A stretch of 64,000 bases of DNA, from contig OY726560.1 in the NCBI GenBank assembly GCA_963383645.1, positions 86,777,093 through 86,841,092 on the forward strand. The letters are read 5' to 3'. The notes beneath the pieces were generated by a model. The model was not told where the DNA came from. It did no database searches and was given only the letters and a program-made list of their open reading frames with translations. The position numbers and the translations under genes are program-made. Below, piece after piece: positions 57,385 through 64,000 of this stretch. The stretch is from Muscardinus avellanarius (lineage: Eukaryota; Chordata; Mammalia; Rodentia; Gliridae). Numbering within the stretch: the stretch's first letter is position 1; each line of letters opens with the position of its first letter.

Positions 57385-57590
57385 TTCATTGTACTAGAGA
57401 TTGAACCCAGGGGCTTCTACCTCAGAGCTATACCCCTCAGCTTTTTCTTTTTTTTTTTTTTTAGTTTGAAATGGAGTCTCACTAGGTTGCTGAGAGTCTC
57501 ACAAAGTTTAGGCTGGCCCTAAACCTGTCATCTTCCTATCTCAGTCTCCCAAGTACTGGGATTACAGACATGTACCACTTTACCTAGCTA
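57342..57590 (-). mobile_element. B1-dID SINE with (TTTA)n tail
   Basis: (TTTA)n at 57342-57386, then GTACTAGAGATTGAACCCAG, a long T-run in the linker and a B1 half ending CACTTTACCTAGCT. Confidence 0.9.
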
Positions 57591-57825
57591 AATGCTTATT
57601 TTTATGGCTTATAACATGAGGTATAAGTATAAGAGATGCAGTAATGAAAAAGGTAAAGGGAGGAAAAGAGAAAGGGATAAGAGAAATAAGATGATCTAGA
57701 AAAAGAGAGCATATCTTCATTCGTTTCTATCAATTATGAATGAAGAATTTTACTGTGGCATAATAATACATGCATAGAACATAATTTGATTAATTTCTCT
57801 TTAAGATTTTAAAGTTCTCTGGTGT

Positions 57826-58025
57826 TTTGTTTTTTACGGTACTAGGGTTCTTGGAAGCCCTTCTACCTCTGTCCGGGCTACACTCCCAGACCTTTTTTTT
57901 TTTTGGTACTTTTTTATTTGGAAACAGGGTCTCTTATGCCAGCGGGGCTGGCTTCAAACCTGCGCGATCCTCCTGTCTCCGCCTCCCAAGCGCGGGGATT
58001 ACAAGCGTGCGCCACCACGCCTGGC
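57826..58025 (-). mobile_element. Young hairpin-type B1-dID SINE
   Basis: GGTACTAGGGTTCTTGGAAG, hairpin GCCAGC-GG-GGCTGGC, CpG-rich B1 half. Target duplication AAAGTTCT. Confidence 0.94.
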
Positions 58026-58230
58026 AAAGTTCTGTTTTGAATTTTTGGCATTTAAATAAAATGTTGCAGAGAGTTTCTTCCTTGGTCTGTTGATAATGCC
58101 AAATATCTCTAGTACCTTCATGTTCTTCTCATTCCCAAGATTAGGAAAGTGTTCTGTTATTATTTCATTGAAGAAGTTTTTATTGCATTAGCACATATCT
58201 CTACTTTTTCTCAAAACATTTTTGTCTACT

Positions 58231-58440
58231 TTTTTTGTGGTACAGGGAATTGAACCCAGGGGCATTCTACCTCTGAGATATACTCCCAGCCCTATTTTTA
58301 ATCCTTTATTTTGAAAAAAGGTCTGACTGGGTTGCAAAGGGCCTAAGTAGTTGAGGCTGTCCACAAACCTGTGATCCTCCTCGTCTCAGCCTCCCAAGTA
58401 ATGGGATTACAAGCAAGTCTGTGCACCAACATGCCCGGCT
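58231..58440 (-). mobile_element. B1-dID SINE
   Basis: GGTACAGGGAATTGAACCCA, GGCATTCTACCTCTGAGATA and CACCAACATGCCCGGCT. Confidence 0.92.
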
Positions 58441-58589
58441 TGTTTTTCTTTTCTCCATCTAAATGCTCTCCTTCATCTACATTGTCTGTGAGTACTGATA
58501 ATCTTTCTTCTGCTTATCTAGCCTGTTGATAAGACTCTTTGACTTACTTTTTCATTCCTTTCTTTCTCTTTCTCTCTCTATCTCTCTTT

Positions 58590-58645
58590 GCAGTAATGAA
58601 AATTGAACCCAGGCACATTTTGCTTCTGAGCTATACCTTCAGCCA

Positions 58646-58690
<45 letters not shown>

Positions 58691-58815
58691 TAGAACAGGG
58701 TATTTTTAAATTGCTAAGTCTCACTGAGTCCTAAGGCTGTCCTCAAACCTGTGATTCTCTTGTCTTAGCTTCCTAAGTACTGAGATTGCAACCCTGTGCT
58801 ACTGCGTGCCCAGCT
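58590..58815 (-). mobile_element. B1-dID SINE with (GT)n in its linker
   Basis: GAAAATTGAACCCAGGCACA, then (GT)n at 58650-58689 between the two halves, then TCACTGAGTCCTAAGGCTGT ... GTGCCCAGCTTA. Confidence 0.85.
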
Positions 58816-59998
58816 TAGAATCTATACCTTTGTTGAAATCTTCTTTCATGTTCTGAATTAACTCCTTACCTCATTTCTTCCTTCTAATTTTAATTAGTTG
58901 ATCATTTTAACAATCCACTTTTGGTATTCCTTGTTTGCCATTTTCTCCACTTTAACATCTATGGATTCAGTTATTGGGAATCTGTGAATTTTTGTAACTG
59001 TATTATTACCTTCCTTTTTCATGTTTCCTGTATTTTTATGTGAAATTTGAACATCTGTTGGAATGGATAACTCTTCCCTGTAATGTAAGAATCTTTTTAA
59101 TAAACTTATTTCTCTCCATTGTCTTTCCTGGGGCATACCTCAGCATCAAAGCACCATCAAACATGTCCAAAGGTTTTGTTTGATCCCAGCACACTTTGAG
59201 AGAATCACCACCAGTCACAGTGGCAACTTGAAAAGAAACTATATACTAATATATAATAAAAACCAATGCAAAATTGTCTCCACAACTCCAGTAACCAAAT
59301 GTTTGGATCCATCTTAGCCAAGGAATGAGATCATCATTTTATACTGGCTTAGCTATGTACATAGTACATGCTAAATGGAAATTGTCTGCAAGAAGACAAA
59401 CTTCTTTGAACCAGATGGGACTAAAGGTGGACTTTAATGATCTCCTATTCTCCCTAAATGTTTACCTTGACTCTCCCTAAACTTTTTTGACTGCCACTCT
59501 CTAAACCTAGCTCCTCATTACCTTTCCCTAAACTTAATTTGTAACCCTAAACTTAACTTGTGACCCTATTGCCATCTGTTTTGTTTCAATCCTCAATTTT
59601 TTAAAAAAAAGGCACTGGCTGCAGAAGACAGTCGAATTACCTGGTTCCTTCCCAACTAACCCCAATGTTAAAAATATGATTTTGGACCCAGAGTCCTTCA
59701 TGTGAGGGACTTCAGCAAGCATCAACAGTGGCACCCAGACCATCACAAACAAAGAGAAACAAAGTGGAGTAACAATACAGAATAGGATGAGAAAAAATAG
59801 GTAATATGAAATGTAAAGTTAGTTTTAACTATATAGGACATAAATAGAAAATGGCATAGGAAAAAGACAAAAAGGAGGTAAAAGTAATAAGAGGTAAAAA
59901 GAGGATGAATGAGAAGAGAAAGGCTCACAAGATAGAAGGGTAGGGTATAAAAGCAAAAAAGAAGAAAAATTAGAATGTGTTCAATTAAATTATTTTAC
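58816..59998. other. Unassigned; possible LTR remnant 59150-59740
   Basis: 59450-59560 contains irregular CCCTAAAC repeats. Near 59730, GTGGCACCCAGACC follows a CA and might be a decayed primer-binding site. Evidence is weak. Confidence 0.3.
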
Positions 59999-60036
59999 GT
60001 GTGTGTGTGTGTGTAGTGTGTGTGTGTGTGTGTGTG

Positions 60037-60077
<41 letters not shown>

Positions 60078-60245
60078 GCTAGAAATTCAAATGAACTCAA
60101 GAGTATTCTACCCTGGAGCTATACCACCAGCCTGATTTAATTTTTTATTGTGAAATGTGGTCTCACTAAGTTGCCACTGCGGGCCTCAAACCTGCAATCT
60201 GCTTCCCACATACTCTATTATAAGCATGTAACACCAAGCCAAGCA
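59999..60245 (-). mobile_element. B1-dID SINE, old, with long (GT)n
   Basis: Interrupted (GT)n at 59999-60076, then TGAACTCAAGAGTATTCTAC and a decayed B1 half ending near CCAAGCCAAGCA. Confidence 0.85.
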
Positions 60246-60254
60246 CATAGAATT

Positions 60255-60315
60255 TTTTTTCTTTTTTTGTTACTGGGGATTGAATCAAGGGGCATTCTAT
60301 CTCTATCTCTGAGAC
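60255..60315 (-). mobile_element. SINE tRNA-like-half fragment
   Basis: T-run, TTACTGGGGATTGAATCAAG and GGCATTCTATCTCTATCTCT only. Confidence 0.7.
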
Positions 60316-60406
60316 AGAGATACTATCTACTTACTTCTCTTCTTACCCCAGACTGACGAAAGTGCATACTTTGTGGCATTCTGAAAATCAATTTCTCTTT
60401 TCTCTT

Positions 60407-60615
60407 TTCACGGGTATGGTGACACATGCTTGTAATCCCCATGCTTGGGAGGTGGAGACAGGAGGATTGTGCAGGTTTGAAGCCAGCCTCTCTGGCTTAA
60501 AAGACCCTATTTCCAAATTTTAAAAAAATTATATAAAATAGGTCTGGGAGTATAGCCTGGAAGTAGAAGGGTTTCCAGGAACCCCAGTACCACCAAAAAT
60601 AAATAAATAAATAAC
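60407..60615 (+). mobile_element. Hairpin-type B1-dID SINE
   Basis: CACGGGTATGGTGACACATG, hairpin AGCCAGC-CTC-TCTGGCTT (weakened), GGTTTCCAGGAACCCCAGTA and (AAAT)n. Confidence 0.93.
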
Positions 60616-62395
60616 CAGGTGTGATACTAACACACATGTCAAAAATCACACTTTAATTTAATTAACTTAGTTTAATTTAATTAAAATTTTTCTTTATTTT
60701 TCATTTTGAAACAGAGCTTAACTAAAGAGCAAAGGTACTGGGCAATTTTGCCACAGGTTTCCATATTAATTACATTTTTCTTTCTACCTATTTCCTCTGT
60801 CTGCCTTGTTAGTAGCCTCTACATTTGCAAGGAGGTGCCATAAGTTTCTTATCTGGCAGGGGTTCATGCTGGTAACTGGAGAACCCTGCAGGTTCTGAGA
60901 CCACTTTGTTCTCTCTGCTGCTCCCTCCAGGGAGCTTTCTCCTTCTGGAGACACCGCACTCCTGGCATTGCTACAGTCTTTTTCTCTTATTATTTTTTTT
61001 CACCATGTTAAAACAGCAGTCATTCTGGTTTCTTCCAGTCACTGACTCTAGAGTTGCACTCCAGTGCTCCCTCCCCACCTCATTATGCAGCCACATGCCT
61101 GCTGATTTGATTCAATTTCCAGGAGTAGCTGGACCATGCTGAATGTCCCAAGTCTTCCGCTTCCCATTCCTCTAAGAGAAAATTAATTGGCCTTTTCTGC
61201 TGGGGAGACCCAGGAGAGTCTACTATGCAACAGGGAGCCGGAATATTAGTTAATATGGGCTACTTTTTCTTGTGACTTTCCCTGTGGGCTGATATTTACC
61301 ATTTCTGTTCACTTTCTCTTTTCACAACTTCTTAACATGTGTGCCTATATCACACTTACCTGGTAATATATTTTCAGCCTCTCAGGAGGTTGAATATTTG
61401 ATTTTCAGAATATCACAAAACATGTTCTTTTGTCAATCTGAGGTAAGGAGAGAAGAAGAAGATATAAATTTAATATAAAAGCCTCATGCTGAAGTTTCTC
61501 ATACCTTCACTCCCCAGACCAGCTCTCTCTCACAGGCCTACCTCTCCCAAATTCATGAGAAATCTGTAAATCTTAAAGTTAACTGAGAAAAACTATAATT
61601 ACCTGGACATGTATGATACCTTGGGAAACCTCTTATTTAGGAGACTTCCCAGCTTATCTCTTGATTAGATGATGAAGACCACAGTCAGCGGAAAGATTCA
61701 GTACTGTAGATGACCAGAACAATACAAACCAGTTTGAGGTTACTGAATAATGTCATCCTCATATCACTTTCCACACCACCCTTACCAAATTTCCTTAAAA
61801 AAAAAAAAAAACCGTGGACCCCTAAATTGCATTTCTCACTCTGAAGGTCACCCATGTCTTCCCTCAAATGTGTATTTTTAAATGTGTATTTCTTGCTTTC
61901 CTAAATAAATGTTTGTTTATGTCTCTGACAAAGGCTGAAATTCTTTTACATTTCCTTAGCTAATGACCCTTAGGCCTTGTTTTCTCCTTTCTTCTACATT
62001 GAAAACTCCTCTGGATCTTTTATAGAATCAACCCATCTTCCATGACATCTCCCCCTCAGTGGCTTCAATTGTGCTTAAAATACGTTCACTGTCAGGATTT
62101 TGGAAGGTCAAAATCACTTAACATCACTGACATCTTTTTCAAGGTCTTTCTATCTAAATTTTAGAAGGTAAAGCTACTTTAATATATTCCCCAAGATAAA
62201 CTCATTCAGATTTTGATAAGAGACAATTCCAGAAAAAAAGTAAACAGAATTATTTTATTTCTTTGCTTTCCTTATACTTACATATGTTTCTTCCAAAAAA
62301 TGTTGCACCAAACTAGATTCTAAAGAAAATACATGAAAATATATGTTTGATAACCATAGATTGCATATAACATAAATATTGGGTATTATATTTAT
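60616..62395. other. Unassigned sequence
   Basis: About 1.8 kb without a recognised repeat. C/T-rich patches (60900-61140) give a plus-strand frame with leucine runs and no domain. Confidence 0.4.
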
Positions 62396-62650
62396 TTTTT
62401 GCACTGAGCATTGAACCCCAGGACTATGTGTATATGTGCATGTAGGGTACTGGGAATTGAATCTAGGGATGCTACAACTTTGAGCTATGCCCCCATCCAT
62501 TTTTTATTTATTTATTTTATTTTGGATTGGGGTCTTGCTAGGTGATTCAAAGTCCCACTAAGCTGCTGAGGCTGTCTTCAAAAATCCAATCCTCCCTTCT
62601 CATCCTCCCAAGTACACATATTACAGGTATATTGACCACTGTACCTGGTT
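62396..62650 (-). mobile_element. B1-dID SINE, old
   Basis: Two tRNA-like starts (CACTGAGCATTGAACCCCAG and GTACTGGGAATTGAATCTAG) stand before one B1 half. A short internal duplication or nested fragment is likely. Confidence 0.8.
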
Positions 62651-62675
62651 AATTTTGTTTTTTATATCAAATTTT

Positions 62676-62868
62676 AGGGGAAGCAGCAGGGCTTGATCCT
62701 TGGGGCTTCTACCTTCAAGCTAACCCCAGCCCATTTTTATTCTTTTTTTTTCTATTTTGAAACAGAATTTCACTAAGTTACCATGAGCTGAACTTGAACC
62801 TGGGATCCTTTTTTTATCAGGCTCCCAAGTATTGAGATTATGGATCTGTACCACTAAGCTCTGCTTTT
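62676..62868 (-). mobile_element. B1-dID SINE, old
   Basis: GCTTGATCCTTGGGGCTTCT, ATTTCACTAAGTTACCATGA and CCAAGTATTGAGATTATGGA. Confidence 0.82.
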
Positions 62869-63062
62869 TTATATTGGCTTATAATATCTGTAGGTAAAAA
62901 CAAAAACAAATCTTTGGCAGAAACACAACCATATGCTATGCTGTGATCAACCTATGCAATCAATATACCACTTGTCTGTCATTCAGATGTATACATTATA
63001 AAGTATAACTATCAGTCTACCTACATAAATAATAAATTGATTTTAAAAAAACAATGAATCTA
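62869..63062. other. Unassigned AT-rich spacer
   Basis: Nothing recognised. Confidence 0.5.
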
Positions 63063-63268
63063 AGCCAGGTGTGGTGACACACGCTTGTAATCCCCACACT
63101 TGGGAGGCTGAGACAGATTCAAAGCCAGCCTCAGCTACTTAGTGAGGCTTTCAGCAACTTAGTGAGACCCTGTTTCCAAATAAAATATAAAATAGTTCTG
63201 GGAGTATAGCCTGGAGATAGAAAGCCTCTGGTTCCATCCCCAGTACTACACACACACACAAAAAAAGA
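63063..63268 (+). mobile_element. B1-dID SINE, intermediate subfamily
   Basis: GCCAGGTGTGGTGACACACG, TACTTAGTGAGGCTTTCAGC, GAAAGCCTCTGGTTCCATCC and (AC)n/A tail. Target duplication AATGAATCTAA. Confidence 0.95.
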
Positions 63269-63898
63269 AAAAAATAATGAATCTAATTAAGGACTATATC
63301 AATTATGCAATGAGATCTTACAGTTTCCATAATGTTGTTACCTATTTCTTCACCTCTTGACTCAGAACAGCCTTCATGTTTGCTTTTGCTCATACAAAGT
63401 GGCGAGAATGATGTTCTGTTGATCCCAAGACTGATCCTTAAGAGTCTCTGATTGCTGTGTCCTCTTCTCTCCCCAGGACTGCTAAAAGGTAAGAAATGAT
63501 AAAAAGCATAGCTGAGTCCTTGTATGTGGCACTATCAGACCCTGGGTGACCCCAGCCATCTCTACAGTTTGCCATGGACACATGTGCAAGCCCACTTGAG
63601 AGTAAGTGGCTGAGACTCACCTGATTTTGTTAGTTTAAAGGCAATAACTAATAGGTATAATCTATCATACTTAAAATTTAAATTTCACAGCTCCCATGCA
63701 TCCTTTAAAAAATAACCTGGTTGAATTAGTAACACAGTCCTCTCTGCTTTATGGCACTTGATATTTTCTTTTCTTTCTCTTTCTTCTTTTCTTCCTTTCC
63801 CTGTATTAAAATTTAGTGAAATAAAGGGTGAAGGTGAGATCAATCCCAATACATAGTTCTATACCATGTTTGATATTGAGTTAAAATTTCTTTAGTTA
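63269..63898. other. Unassigned sequence
   Basis: A splice-acceptor-like CTCTTCTCTCCCCAGGACTG (63462-63481) is followed within about 12 bases by AAGGTAAGAA, which would make an implausibly small exon. Nothing else is seen. Confidence 0.35.
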
Positions 63899-63942
63899 GA
63901 CCTGGGCATGATGGCACACGGTTATGATCTCAGCATTTTCTC
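63899..63942 (+). mobile_element. SINE 5' fragment
   Basis: GACCTGGGCATGATGGCACA and GGTTATGATCTCAGCA match the start of a B1 half and then stop. Confidence 0.6.
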
Positions 63943-64000
63943 AAAAATCACTTTTCTTGCAGTGGCTGGGGACACACTGCCATCTTGCCTCCAATTCTGC

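Noticed and set aside
59450..59560. CCCTAAA repeats as telomere-like sequence
   Set aside because: Spacing is irregular, the unit differs from the vertebrate CCCTAA repeat, and only a few scattered units occur.
6878..63268. tRNA-like sequences (GTAGCTCAGAGGTAGAA ... GGTTCAATCC)
   Set aside because: All belong to ID or B1-dID SINEs. None has a complete tRNA arm set outside a SINE.
63462..63495. Micro-exon between acceptor-like and donor-like motifs
   Set aside because: It would be about 12 bases long with no supporting frame or neighbours.

Overview
This window is nuclear DNA of a placental mammal, almost certainly a rodent. The main evidence is about 45 copies of a composite SINE: a 7SL/B1-like half (ending in a 'GAGACCCTGTTTC' block) joined to an ID/tRNA-like half ('GTAGCTCAGAGGTAGAA ... 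CCCAGTACC'). That is the B1-dID design known from squirrels, dormice and relatives such as beaver. The 3' ends of the L1 elements and the SINE details do not look like typical squirrel copies. A beaver-like or dormouse-like rodent is my best guess, with low confidence. Composition is AT-rich, with many (AC)n, (AAAT)n and (AT)n tracts. I see no intact cellular protein-coding gene, tRNA, rRNA or CRISPR array. Nearly every long reading frame belongs to a retrotransposon or is a chance frame.

Layout. 1-2690: 3' part of a dead L1. 3101-5868: an L1-derived element with L1 5'UTR and ORF1 but no sense-strand ORF2. In place of ORF2 it has an inverted piece of ORF2, then an L1 3' end. 5870-14500: SINEs, a MaLR-type LTR and unassigned AT-rich DNA. 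14500-15362: L1 3' fragment. 15363-19840: SINEs and unassigned sequence. 19845-21420: L1 fragment split by three SINEs. 22590-26975: an older L1 with 5'UTR, ORF1 and 5' ORF2, abutting another L1's 3' end. 27268-27763: a probable solo ERV LTR with a kappaB-like site next to its TATA box. 28045-29060: L1 3' fragment split by a SINE. 29416-30803: a probable MaLR provirus. 30815-32095 and 32845-33725: ancient L1M pieces. 33726-42045: mostly unique AT-rich DNA with a few SINEs. 42930-49240: a stretch of about 6.3 kb with no recognised transposon, containing a CpG island (about 46600-48480). This island is the best candidate for a real promoter or first exon. 49240-53750: SINEs and simple repeats. 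53951-56710: a second copy, on the minus strand, of the ORF1-plus-inverted-ORF2 element. 56711-64000: SINEs, a minisatellite and unassigned DNA.

The most interesting result is the pair of elements at 3101-5868 and 53951-56710. They share the same internal inversion breakpoint, the same ORF1-only design and the same 3' end, but lie in unrelated flanks, and the second has an imperfect target-site duplication. This is best explained as a HAL1-like ('half-L1') non-autonomous family: a rearranged L1 that was copied after its rearrangement. Second is a young SINE subfamily that has replaced part of its B1 half with a GCCAGC...GCTGGC hairpin and altered its tRNA-like half. Third is one SINE copy (49241-49468) carrying a 30-base inverted duplication of its own 5' end.
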